The notes under the pieces were generated by a model. It searched no databases. It saw only the letters and a program-made list of their open reading frames with translations, and was not told the DNA's origin. Below, one piece after another: positions 21,145-32,899 of a stretch of 64,000 nt of DNA. The stretch comes from Hirudo medicinalis (lineage: Eukaryota > Annelida > Clitellata > Hirudinida > Hirudinidae), in NCBI GenBank assembly GCA_011800805.1, contig MPNW01000167.1, positions 52,257 through 116,256 on the forward strand. The letters are read 5' to 3'. The translations under genes were made by a program, and so were the position numbers. Within the stretch, counting starts at the first letter, position 1. Every line of letters begins with the position of its first letter.

Positions 21145-23843
21145 TGGATCATCACAGCCACAATTGTCATCATACAATGGATCGTCACAGCCACCATCAT
21201 CATCATACAGTGGATCATTTCAACCATCATCATACAATAGATCATTGCAACCATCATCATCATCATACAATGGATCATCGCAACCATTATCAGTAGCATC
21301 CAATGGGATGTCACAACTGTCATCATCAGCATTATCATCATTACCACATGTTGGATCATCTCAGCCGTCATCAAAGTCTTCGTCACTCGTCGGATCCCCT
21401 CGGGCATCGCCGTTATCTTCGGCACTGCCGTTGAATTCTCCACTGCCGGCGTCGTTGGTACCTTATGCACTACCTGAACCGATGTCATTTCCCCCGCCGT
21501 CGTCATCCTTTGTACCGACGCCATGTATTCCACAACCTCTGGCATCGTTTACTGCATCTTCTCCGTCAGCGTCGACTTCTGCCATCTCTCTTGGATTCAG
21601 GAGAGGTGGCATGGATTCTTCTGAAACTCTGCTTTTTGCCTCACTGCCTCCTTCCTTCCAGCACAATACTTGCCTCGCATTCAACGAAGTCTCTGATCAA
21701 ATTGTGCCTTCTTTTCAACTGTTGAATGAGACCCAGCAAGCACTTTTCCAGAACTTAAAATTACAAGCTGAAGGGAACTTAATAGAAAACCCACTCAAAA
21801 GGGTCACCATGGTGGACGTGGTCGACATTTTCAGAGGCAACAAAATAAATGTTTCAAACGACAAACCAAATCCATGGGGGAGTCTCAGGAGGCCTAAAGA
21901 TTACTCATTCTATGAAGGGGGAAGACTGAGGAAGCATGAAGGTCTTTATGGACATTCTGATCGCTGGAGAAATGAAATGGATGACTTTGTGATAGGTATC
22001 AGGAGCTTTGTTGTATCTGTATTTATATCATTGTCTTGGCAATTTATTTTTCTATCAAGAAAGTCATACCAATGTAAATAAGTTTATTGATTAATTGTTG
22101 ATCGCAGAGCACAAAATGAGATTTAGGCTGAACATCACCAAAAATTATTGGCTGGCCTCACTTTACCCTGATGAGAATCTTCATGCCACTGATGACAAAC
22201 ACCTGGAAATCATCAACATGGTTGTGCCCAATTATGGTGAATTTGTCAGTTCCAGTGAAACCATCAACCACAACCTCACAAACAACTACGGAGTTCGTAT
22301 CTTCAATCTTTCCTATTTGCATTCTCTATTTGTCGTTTAGTTATGTATAAATTGAAGTATCTATTACTCTACCATACATTGAGTGTTACTAAAAATCACA
22401 TTTCTATGCAGTACTTTAAATTTTAAAATATTGGTGTTAGGATAAGGCTGCTGAACCAGCTTGACTTGAGTGATCAATGTTAATGATTTTATTTGCTAAG
22501 GAGTGGGTCATGCAGAATGGACAGAACATGACTGCTGCTGTGATCTCCGAATGGATCAAAACTTCAGTCATCCCTTCATTCACCATTGTATCTGTGAAGT
22601 ATTTTAAGCAGATTCCAGGTTTAATGACTTATGTTTTTATTGTTCATTCTCACATTAACCAAGTGGCAATTAAATTTCTGACAAAATGTTGATATTGACT
22701 TTTTATTCAACAAAAATTTTTTAAAACTTTTTACTCAACAAAAATTATTTTTATTATATTTTTTTTCTTCTAAAAGGTTTCAAGAGTTTTGATACGAACG
22801 ATCAGATGAACATAGCTCGCTTGGGACAATCACCGAGTAGAATTCTTGCTGCAGTCTTGCACTGGTTTGACCCGGAGCTGAACAATTTCAAAGATTTCCT
22901 TTCTTGGAGAGACAGAATTCCTGGGAATAGTGACAGATTCAAAAAATACCTCATTCGTTTTGCTAACAACGTTCAACTGCTGAACATGGATGCCGTGGAA
23001 GCTGCTTTGCTTAACGCTCTCATTATTGCGGCATCTGGTAAGGGTTTTTTTTTTAATCTTATAATATGCACTGACTTATATTGGTTTATTATGGGTGTCA
23101 TAACTTCTTGGTTTGTTTTATGTTTATGTTTGTATAGCTTATGTCAGACCACTTAAGGTACTTGTAAGAGTGAATTGATGTTTTAAGACTCCTCAGTTTG
23201 TCATAAAAGGAGATTGAAAAAGGACTTTATTTTAAATGAAGAATAACTTCCCAATGTCTGATGTAAAACATAAAACATTGATAAGCCTCCAAAAAAAGGG
23301 CACATGACTAGCATTTTCAAATGCAAAAATTATTAAGTGCACTTTATAATCATATTAGGCGCCTCTGACGCCATGCATAAGGTATCACACAAAGGAACTG
23401 TTGTTATTATTATATTTTTGTAATCTTGTTTCATATTATGTGCTCGAAAAATAACGAAACCCCATCAGTTAACAATCTAAAATAATATTTTTCAATTGAC
23501 AACTTTATGTTATACTTGGTTGAAGACTACCCAAATTTGGTTGATCCTAAAGTGATTGAATCAGCTCGAACAAGGCTAATATGCACATTCCGGGCCTACA
23601 TCTCAAGTTTGTTTTAAATTCACCTCTGCTACTCAAATACATGATTCTTAGATGCAAGCATTACGTTTGTTTGCTGTTTGCTTTTTAGCCAAGTATGGAG
23701 CTTCAAGTGACAGGATGGACAAATTATTTGGAATAATCCCTGAAATCAGAAAAATTGGTTTTTTCCATCATGAAATGACCAATAAGAAAACGATGATGGC
23801 TGAAGAGTTCGGGGAACGCTTATTAAAATCATTCAACTTTTGA
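17248..23843 (+). CDS. Nuclear receptor with two tandem DNA-binding domains (2DBD-NR)
   Basis: Ten coding exons in continuous phase: 17227-17703, 19169-19310, 20005-20111, 20169-20310, 20622-21995, 22108-22292, 22501-22618, 22777-23037, 23526-23606 and 23689-23843. From the ATG at 17248 this gives about 1006 residues; 17284 is an alternative start. The A/B region is Ser/Pro-rich. DBD1: CKVCGDVATGKYFGALVC, P-box CVPCKT, FFLRYNGEGFSFVC and QCKYCRFQKCLAAGM, with all eight zinc cysteines. DBD2: CVVCNDFGNGVHFGVVTC, P-box CEGCKK, FFRRGLVEHKSYVC, TCRYCRYNKCKSLGM and T-box SREAIQMGRPSK. A long Ser-rich hinge follows. The ligand-binding domain has the helix 3-5 signature FKQIPGFKSFDTNDQMNIARL, helix 9 PKVIESARTRLICTFRAY and helix 10 DRMDKLFGIIPEIRKI. 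The last exon ends without a clear AF-2 core. Nuclear receptors are ligand-regulated transcription factors. The 22292 donor (GGA|gttcgt) is weak and least certain. Confidence 0.9.
20820..21300 (+). repeat. Coding minisatellite in the receptor hinge (SGSSQPSSS-type units)
   Basis: Units of about 24-33 bp built on TCATCATACAATGGATCATCACAGCC encode repeated (Y/S)(N/S)GSSQPSSS, with a pure Ser tract at about 21110-21140. They lie between DBD2 and the LBD. The same DNA gives His- and Met/Asp-rich shadow frames that should not be annotated. Confidence 0.9.
23355..23425 (+). mobile_element. LINE/SINE 3'-tail fragment
   Basis: AGGCGCCTCTGACGCCATGCA followed by TTGTTATTATTATA matches the 3' end of the LINE at 11705-11790. 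It sits in the receptor intron between 23037 and 23526. Confidence 0.65.
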
Positions 23844-24469
23844 TTCACTTTGGCCTCTCACCAATTCACCCTACATGGGGAGCAATGCTTATTAAGCTAT
23901 AGATATTTATTTTTGTCTGCACAATAATGGTTAACTGATTTTTCTAAAGCACGTTCTCAGATGAGACCGGTCTTCAGGCTCAATCCTATAACAATTATGT
24001 TTTTGTATTATGTTTGAACATATTTCAACGATTTTGCCAAAGGGGCTTGACAATATGTATTTTATTTATGCTTTGTGTCGATCATTGTCTTAAACCACAA
24101 CCTCCAATGTTTCAGGATTTGTTGGCATTTCTTGTTCAATGCGGTTGTGCATCATTGGAATCAAGTTTGAACTGCAAATGATTCAAATTCTCTTTCTCTA
24201 AGTCTGATCTGTCCATATCATCCTCATTAGATTGTTTGTATGTCAATGAGGTTACGATGTGTGAGCTTAAAATGCTGAGGAAAATAATATATTTGAGCAT
24301 TTACGTTTATACTTGTAAAACTTGATATTAAATTTCATTTCTTTTTGCTCCAGTTATTTTGATGGATGTCGGCGGGTCCATTGCTCTTTATGACTAATAA
24401 AACTTCCAGGGTGAATTTTTGTTTGAGGCGGCATTTCTGGCATGATTCACTGAAAAATGGTCTTATAAA

Positions 24470-26890
24470 TTGGTTAGCGAGCTGCGGGTACTGCTCTCAC
24501 TCATTGCATTGTTAAGACCATATAGCCAAAATGGTTACTGAAAATGATTGGGCTCGGACATTCTATTAGGATATGCTGGACGGTCTCATCTTCCTGAGGA
24601 AGGGTTTGGGATTTACCATTTGCTTGACCCCTCGTCTTGAAGAGGTGTCGATTTAGAGCGCATTTCCCGAGACTGTGTTTAGAGATAAAAGTTTCCTTCC
24701 TCCTTGAGGCAAATTGGGATTTGTTCCTTACCGAAGCTCTTTTCTCCACCAGCTTATATTGCTTCTCTTTGTCTTCCCTGATGGGAAGAAGATCAGGTCT
24801 GTCATTGCTGCAGGACATTTTGGTCAATGATTGATGTCGGAATCCAGCGTTCAGTTGTGTCCTTGGTTGTAGCAACTTATGCCAGGGCGTCCACTTGGTC
24901 ATTTCCTGGAATTCGACATGGGCAGATACCCAGACCAGTGTGACTTCTTTGCCTTTTTCTTGAGGCTCTGAAATAGTAGAAAGAAATCTGTAAACATTGG
25001 GGTCTTTATAGACATTGTTGTTTTCTTCCAAGTTCATCAGAGAACTTAGGGAGTCAGTGAGAATGACTATGTTGAGGGTCTCCCCTGGTAGTATCCCTTC
25101 ACCTGCAGCAAGGCAACACTCGATGGCTGCTAGTTCCGTGGAGCTGATGCTGCTGTGACTTGAAGGCTGAGCTTCGAGGCTTTCTATGGGATGTATATAC
25201 CTATCCCCGCTTTCCCGTCTTCCGTCTTTGAGGCGTCCGTGAAACTTAGGAGGTTCCCTCGTAGGTCCTCGATCCTCTCCTTGGCTACTAGCATCCTCAA
25301 GGGATCACTATTACCGAAGGAAAGGTTCGATTTATCAAACTTTGGGAGCTTTAGCCTCCAAGGAGCTATTTCGTCCAGCCTTTCCCTGTTTGCTTTCTGA
25401 AAATCTTCGACGATGTTTTTCGGAATGAGCGCTTCAATTGTTTCTAACGGCGCGAGCTGCTTTTTCTTCTTCATCATCAGATAGAGCTTAGCTTGTGTTT
25501 TATTTTTATTCGTATCTAAAAGAAAATAACAAATTCTTGTTTCGTTATTATTTGCAATTGTTCTGAGTGCATGATAAGCCATGAGCTCCTGTCGGCAAAA
25601 ATCGTGTGGAGGTTCTCCATACTCCACTTGTAGTGATGCAGTGCTGGTTCCACGCATACTGCCGCAGCAGAGAAAGAGCCCGCGCCTGGATCCTCTCGTA
25701 GAGGCTCTTGATTAGTTCGCTTCTCAGATCAACTGCTTTGCAGCCATAGTCCATTACAGATCGGATGGTGGATCGGTACACTTGCAATAGACTCGACTTA
25801 TTCCCCATAAGCTCCCAGAGATTGCTCTCAAGGTAGGTATTAAGACGCTTTAATCATCTTTGCTCTACTGCTTGCGCGTGGGCGCTCCAAGGTAACCTCT
25901 CGTCTAATACGATGCCCAAGAAGGTAACAGTAAGCGAGAGGAGCTCGTTGCCGATTGGAGCTTGACATTGGCGTCCATTCCGTTTCTGCGAAAAGGAATT
26001 GCTTGCGACTTATTAGTGGATATTTTAAAACCATTGGCAACTAAGAACTTAGCCGTTTCGTTCAGTTGTTTTTGCATGCGGGACGTAATATCTCCCAATT
26101 TGGAACCGGTGGTCCAAAGGGCGCTATCGTCTGCTTATATTGACAGTTGGACTCCCTTTATTGGTCTTGCAATCCCGTTCATCATGGTAATGAAGAGAAG
26201 TTGACTCAAAACGTTGCCTTGAGGTGTACCGTCGGGAAAGGGCTGACCCGATTTTCACCTGAATGTCCTGGAGGAAATCGTGTATCCAGTGAAGCATTTT
26301 GCTCTTGATGCCCATTTGGAAGAGCTGGTTGACGATTCCTTCTCTCCAGACCATGTCGAAGGCCTTTTCTAGGTCAAGAAAAATTCCCAAAGTCTTCTTC
26401 TGGGTGGAAGAAGCTGCAACATCTAGTCTGACGATCTGGTCAGCGCATCCTCTACATTTTCTGAACCCAGCTTGATAAGGCTTTAGGAGATTTCTGCTCT
26501 CCAGAAACCATCTGAATATGCCAGGGACCACTCTCTCAAGGAGTTTGCAGAGAGTGGAGATCAGGGAAGTGGGTCTATAAGAGGAGGGCGCGGAAGAGGG
26601 TTGCTTTTTTTAGGAATGGGAATAACGGTCGTCCTCTCCGGAATGGACGAATGTAGCCGTCCTGAATAACCAGGATTGATTGAGAAGCGAAAGAGGACTC
26701 CTTCGAGACTAGAATGAGGAAGTTTTCGAAGCATATCGTAGTGTATTCCATCAGGTCCTGGAGAGGAGTTTCCGGAGTGCTTCGTGAATCTCAGTAATAT
26801 TTACCGGGTTCGAGAGGGACGAGTCATAGAGGTCAGGCTGAAAGATTTCGGGCGTTAAGGTAAAAGAATTTTTGATTTGTGCGAAATGCG
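24470..26890 (-). mobile_element. I-type LINE with RNase H domain, inactivated
   Basis: Minus strand, several frames. Around 26500-26250 it shows RT motifs YQAGFRKCRGCADQIVRL and FLDLEKAFDMVWREG. Near 26130 the catalytic box reads ADDSALW, but the codon just before ADD is TAA, so the YADD tyrosine is lost. Further on comes NGFKISTNKSQ, then an RNase H domain (SFTDASKTEDGKAGIGI at about 25200, a DSLSS block at about 25050, WVSAHVEFQ at about 24930). The C-terminal CALNRHLFK...HILIECP closes it at about 24540. RT plus RNase H is typical of the I/R1/LOA group. Frameshifts and stops make it a dead copy. Confidence 0.75.
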
Positions 26891-26949
26891 GGGACGTTCG
26901 GCGTCAAGTCAAGATGCTGCAGGCTCATGGTGACTGGCTGCATTTGCTG

Positions 26950-27579
26950 AATGTAAGCTGTATAGGAAAGCAACGGATACTCTGAAGAATAACTACTTCA
27001 GCATGAGGGTTTTTAACCTGAACAAGCTTGATGAGGAGACAATATATTCAGATTCAGTGGAACTATTTAAAATAGGACTATCGAAATTTGGCTATTGAAT
27101 TAAGTAGGAGTGGTTTATCACACAGATATCAGTCTACTTAAACCACTATAAATTAATGTTATATTATGCTTCACGGACTTGGGAGGTTCAAAATATATTA
27201 AAACTTAGTTATTTAGCGAGCTAATGTTCTATGTAATAGTATGGGGGGGGGGGGTGCAATTATAAAATTCTAAAAATTTTGCAGTATCCTAACCCTTGAT
27301 GTTGATAAGTTGCATTCTTCGCTGCTTTATTAAGGTCCGATTTCAAGTTAGCTATTGGGCACCCAAACATAAGTGCATAAATCTATCTTAAATTAGTTTG
27401 ACATGAGACTTTGCTTGGCAAGAAAGTCAAAGATATTCTGAAGATGGTAGGATTTATTGGAACTTATTAATGAAAATTTATAACAATATATATCATGACA
27501 GCAACATTGCAAGCTTTATAAATTTGAAAATGCACAAGAATTTTTTAGGCATTCTACAGGATTATTTACACAAAATGAT
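26950..27579. other. Intergenic, includes a G homopolymer
   Basis: No gene is seen. A run of about 11 G lies at 27243-27255, and otherwise the DNA is AT-rich. It lies between the LINE and the 3' end of PDCD2L. Confidence 0.6.
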
Positions 27580-29621
27580 TCATAATTTATATTTTCCACT
27601 TTTTTTCAAAGTGTTTTCTTTCTCAGCTGTACAATCTCTCTCAACCAATGCCAACTCAGATTTCATTTTATCTCTTCCTTCAAACCAGCAGTTGGACGAG
27701 CATGTGTATATGTACACTGTTCCTATGTCCAGACCTATAAAAGATACATTCAATTTTATAAAATAAAATTATTTAATTAAAAAATTTCGAATAATTTATC
27801 AAAAAGGATAGTAGAAGGCTACAACAAACCGCTAAAATATTGGTTGACAAAAGCTATATTTTAAGTTTTATGATTTGTTAGATTTCAATGAAAAGGTTTA
27901 ACTTTCTAAGTGCACATTCTCACTCATATTGCTCGTTTTAGCATTGAGATAATTTGTGCATTTTTTATTGTGCATTCATATCGACACTGTATTTGCTTAT
28001 GTTAAGGGTTTAACCCGTGCTGAGTTACGCTAATAAATATTTTGTTTAATGCAAGAAACAATGCAACAAAATGTTTGTACGAGGAATTCTTAGTGCCGAA
28101 TCAGTGAGAAAAGCTTCTCCATAAAAATGCTACACAAAAAAAAATTAAAAAAAGACAAACAAAAACTAACCCTCTAAAGACAGTCCAGACATGTCAAAGT
28201 TTGGTACGATGAAGTTACTGATCGAGGGCATGATCTGAAACTCGAAGATTCGAGGCGACCCACACGAGCACCTGGAAATCTTTGACGAATCTGGCAGGAT
28301 GCCATAGACTAGCGGGTCACCTTTGTAGCAATATCTAGAATTGTGCATGACAATGAAAATGAATAAATATATAATAACATTTATAAATTCATCCAAGTCA
28401 TTACCTAATGATTTGTTCAGGACATTTTCTAACTGTTTGGAAGAATTTCGTTTGATGCTGATTCATGTATGATATTTTGAACTTCTGATAACACTCTTTC
28501 CCACCAGACTTCCTGCCATTCTCCAGTGAACTTTTTAAAGGAAGCCAAAAGTTGTTATTCATGCCATTTAATAAATGCTAAATAAATATTACATAAACTA
28601 TTCAATTCAAAAATTACAAATAACTTACTCCATCATCTCGTCGAGAGATAGTTTCTCTTGCCTCAAATATTGTTTAAGCAAATCTTGTTCATGCTTTAGA
28701 GAGTCTTCTGACAACTCTTCCTCATCAAAAACATTAATATAGAAAGGCTTAAACTTGGATTCTTGAAAACCAATCTTCATTGACTGCAAATCAGACTCTA
28801 GAGAATTTTCTTCAATCAGTGAAGTAATTGTCTTATCACTCTTCTGCTTAAGGCATTTATTGGAAGTACTTGCCAGTTGGAATGGAGTGTTATGTAGTGC
28901 ATCATCATCCCAATCCTCAGCATCCGGATCAAACTCAAATACAGATTTAACTTCTGTTTTGTTATTAAGAGACTGTGGCTTGTTCACATTCCCAATGCGA
29001 CTTTGACAGCGAAGGATTGTCCAACTGCAATATTAACAACATCTTATTCATTACATAAAAGTTCAGAGATTGATGAAATATAAGAAATCATTAAATGTCT
29101 CATCCACCTTTTGCTAGACTTTATGCAAGCTTGGTTACTACACAAAAACAAATAAAAAACTCTATTTGCCTCCTCCACAGGACAATATAGTTGACCAATG
29201 AAAACTACTGGACCTTTGCAAGTCTCACATTTTACATCAGAAATTAAATTTTCTTTTAGCCAGTCCTGTAATTTGTCATAGTTAATTAAAAACAAAATTA
29301 GTCATACTTTTATAAACTTGCTTAAATATAAAATTTAGTATCAGAATTTAAATCAGATCCTTAGCTAAAACCTTCAAGCTTAAATTAGATTACCCTATAA
29401 TATTAAAAATGTAGAACATTATGATAAGATGATAACACACATTGCCAAATACTAGCTAAGTAAAGCTACGCATTTCCAAATGAAAATTTAATTAATTTCA
29501 TAATTCCCTAATTACTAATAACTCAATGAATTACTGGATTTCCTCCGATTTTGTTTGAGCTCCAATCCGTATCGTTTGCAAAGGACATCCGATCACATAC
29601 ACCAAGAAGTGTTCTTGCCAT
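27580..29621 (-). CDS. PDCD2L: PDCD2-like protein (PDCD2L)
   Basis: Six exons in phase: 29535-29621, 29108-29265, 28629-29024, 28405-28530, 28171-28334 and 27580-27734, giving 361 residues, close to the 358 of the human protein. The N-terminus has LLGVCD and DTDWSSNKIGGNP. Exon 2 carries CETCKG, LYCPVEEANRVFYLFLC and C....SS, followed by SWTILRCQSR. An acidic middle (FEFDPDAEDWDDDA) follows. The C-terminal PDCD2_C domain shows CPEQIIRYCYKGDPL, ISRCSCGSPRIFEFQIMP and the last-exon strand GTVYIYTCSSNCW. No MYND finger is present, which separates PDCD2L from PDCD2. The family chaperones ribosomal proteins (PDCD2 with uS5). The start codon at 29621 is the only ATG that keeps the conserved first exon. 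The acceptor of exon 4 is the least certain border. Confidence 0.92.
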
Positions 29622-30149
29622 AAGTATTAGAGAGACACTTGATATTGATTTATATAAAAATATATACCATTAACACCACAAGGAGAAGCGACATTAGATC
29701 CAAAATAAACAAAGAACTTTATTTCATAATAAAGTTTTACATAGTAAATAATATAAAAATAAAATTATTATAATTATATTACTTTTAAAATAAAAAATGA
29801 ATAAGTATGAGTGAGTATTTAAGTTCTGCCTAATACTCGCCTATAAAGAGAAAATCATCTATTATGTTGGAAATAAACTATTTGCTGGCGCTCTGATCAA
29901 TCATTTCAGATTATTCTTGATTTACATCTTGAGAGAAATGTATTTTAAATTATTAAAAAGATTGGCTGGCTGATTGATTGGTTTAGAGTCCTGCGCACAA
30001 AAAAGACTGCCTTCTTGGCAAAGTTTACTTTTTAAGGAAGGGGGAATAGATTTCTCCTTCAAAGATATTGTTGTTTAGCTCCTTCTTCGTCCACGTTCCT
30101 TGACGCACTGTCGGCCTCTTGTTTCGCCGTTTGTGTAGGCCTAGCATGC
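29622..30149. other. PDCD2L upstream region
   Basis: AT-rich putative promoter region of PDCD2L (minus strand). No clear motif or gene. Confidence 0.4.
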
Positions 30150-31010
30150 ATGCCTAGCGTCGACTTGAGAGGAAACCTCTCGCCGACCAGAGAGGAGGAC
30201 CTCGCTTCCTACCATTGGCTGCTTAATGAAGACACGCTATTGGCTGTCTCGTTTTGTCCACAACCAATGGGAAGCCGTTTTGGCAGCCTTCGACATTCGT
30301 TCCATAACTTTGTTCCTCTCTCTATCTGGTAGGCCAATCTCTCTAAGGAAGGTGTACCTGGACCTACCCACCAATTCCTGTGCTCCAACTTTGATGGCAA
30401 AGAAGTGCGCTCTATACCCTTTGCCAATGAGGTACATTGTGAGCTCAGAATACCTGCCTTCTTTGAGCACGTTGCTCTGCTCCATTCTGTCTTCTCAAGG
30501 AACTGGCAGCTCTGCTAGTGCGAGTGTTTGCCTCTGAACAGACTGACTCCATTGCTTCAATCAATATTTGCAATACTTGGATGTGCCGCCATGTATACCG
30601 ACCTTGCGCTAGGGCATACTTACAACTTGATAAAACATACCGAAGCATCTGGACCTCTCCACAGAGCACACATCTGGAATCTTCCACCATTCTCCATTTC
30701 CGCAGGTTGTCACGAAAGGGTAGTTAGTCATACAGGGATCTATTCGCGAAAGACTGCCGGATCGATGTCGTTCCATGAGATTGGTCTCTGCAGGGCCTCA
30801 TTCCAAGTTGTCCACTGTCCTTGTTGGTCTTGCTGCACTGCTTTTGTGATACTGGCATTTTCTACATCCCTTTTCCTCTCTTGGATGATTGGAAGATCTA
30901 ACGCCGATCTTCGGGCGATCTTTGTCCACCTGATGGAGTGACTCCAGCCGATTCCATGACGACCGACTTGGATGGGACCTCGTACCTCCTCTAAGGTCAG
31001 AACTTCTCTT
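30150..31010 (-). pseudogene. R2-like retrotransposon C-terminus, copy A
   Basis: On the minus strand it has a zinc-knuckle region (CVLCGEVQMLRYVLSSC; the expected His is Arg), then GRYTWRHIQVL. A downstream block follows with EDRMEQSNVLKEGRY, VGAQELVGRSRY and MSKAAKTASHWLW. This matches the knuckle plus endonuclease C-terminus of R2-like elements, and copy B at 32900-34030 has the same order. The middle of the endonuclease is missing and frames are broken. Confidence 0.6.
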
Positions 31011-31409
31011 GACTTTTATATTTCCTCTTGGGCATCGGTTTTAAAAAGTTTAATTGACAATAACTTTTTAAATATTTAAAATAAAATATTCTAAGTAAGT
31101 TGCCCAAATAGAGCCTTCAAATAGCTTTAATTTGATTATGTATTATCCTTCTAAGTTTTTTTTAGAACCAAACTTCCAGCCTCTCAACCATTGCGAGGTA
31201 CTGGCATTTGGTCAAAGTTCAACGACTCATATTTCTGACACCGATTGACCAAAAATTCTACAATTTTAGTTTCTTAACATACTCATCTAGTTTAACAAAT
31301 GTTAGAAATTGAAGATGGTGATATCAGGTGTTGTGTTGATTTGTCTTGGAAAGTAGCAGTTCAACAACAAGAAATTAGACGCACGACGGAAAACACATGA
31401 GATCCTTAT

Positions 31410-32000
31410 GAGATGATTTCACTTATTTAAAATATATGATTTGTAAGAATGTTTGAATATAGATATGGACTTAGAGGATGTAATGGTGACGGGAATCGAA
31501 GAAAATATGCGAGGGCCAGAGCACTTCAATGAAAATTTTTTGAGCATGGTATGAGAAGCTTCAGGCCTATATTTGTCCGATAAAAACAAACCATAAGAAC
31601 GAATATCCGATGAACGTGTTAAAATTTGTCTAAATAGATTGTTGGCATATTTGAACATGAAGATGGCAATCAGAGGGTCATTTAGTTGGTAAATATTTAA
31701 AATAGAGTTTTCGTAAAGGGATGGTTTGGAGGATGACGAGTGAGGAATATTAAAGTTTCTGTGATATGTGAGGAGAATTTCATCTTGAAGTATAATTGGA
31801 TGCCCACACAATATCACAATATGACAAACAGGCGTACAATATAGCAGAAGTGCAATCTTTTTTTCAGTAAAAAATCGAATTTTAGATAAGATCCCGTTGT
31901 TTTTTGCAATTTTGGATAAGACATAACTAATATCATCAGACCAACTTATACGTTCATCCAGCCAAGCCTAAGAATCTACATTTTGGAATATCAAAGAGGG
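31410..32000 (-). pseudogene. CR1/Jockey-type LINE, C-terminal RT fragment
   Basis: The minus-strand frame at 31419-31817 ends with CSGPRIFSSIPVTI and SISIFKHSYKSYILN, the usual tail of these LINEs. Upstream (about 31990-31820) lies the thumb-like block WLDERISWSDDISYVLSKI and GILSKIRFF. 5'-truncated. Confidence 0.6.
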
Positions 32001-32478
32001 GCTTAGTTCTATGGTATATATTTATAAAAAAATAATAACACTATAACAATACAATATCCAGCCGGAGAATAAGAGTAAATTTGAGGAGCTCGTAGTAACT
32101 TAGGCAATGAGAAAGAGTCCATGCAGCAAAGGCATTTATACTCTTATGATCAAAGATCTTCCTGCAGAAGTCTGGCCTTTTATTGGACGTTGATACTTAA
32201 CATCCCCTGCGATTCTTGCTGTTCCTTTTGAAACTCGATGAGCCTGATATTCGATACCCTCAGCAGATGCAAGTGTACCAATCAGCGCTATTGAGTCAAA
32301 ACTCGCTCTATCTCACGACGGTACAATTAGGCCGAATGCAATATTAATTAACTAGGGGGCTTTAGGGCGGACCGGAATACTAGTTAGGCCGCAATCGGCC
32401 TGAAGGCCGGAGTTTGCCTTGATCCATATCATACACATCCAGCGAAATATAACAGTGTTGGATTGTCAGTGGTGGTCG

Positions 32479-32711
32479 CAGTGGCGTACACAGTGGGCTT
32501 TTAGGGGGTTAGAACCCCCAAAAATTGTTAAATAAAAAAAATTAATGGATAAATCTATTTTATTAACTTGTTTTAATTATCAATATCTCGATATTTAACA
32601 TATATTATCGGCATAACATTAGAAAAATCTTCTCTGAAAAGATAAAAATATAAAAAAAAATTTTTCTTTCCAAAATCAAAATCCCCGAAAAAATTTCTGG
32701 GTGCGCCCCTG
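32479..32711. mobile_element. hAT-like MITE, 233 bp
   Basis: Terminal inverted repeats start CAGTGGCGTACACAG on the left and, read inward from the right, CAGGGGCGCACCCAG. The flanks GGTGGTCG (32471-32478) and CGTGGTCT (32712-32719) form an 8-bp target duplication matching at 6 of 8. The interior is AT-rich and non-coding. Confidence 0.65.
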
Positions 32712-32899
32712 CGTGGTCTACCAATATCCATCATAAATGATTATGGTCTTCAACAGGTGATACGCAATTCGGATTGATGAGAGTTGCCCACCAGACAAAA
32801 TATATAAATATAAAATTATATAAAATATAAAATTATACAAAATATAAAATTACATAGCCATCGGTGGCTTCTTCACGCCATGTAGTTAATAAATGCAAA

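Noticed and set aside
20754..21545. Long Met/His/Asp-rich open frames on both strands over the receptor hinge
   Set aside because: They are shadow translations of the Ser-coding minisatellite.
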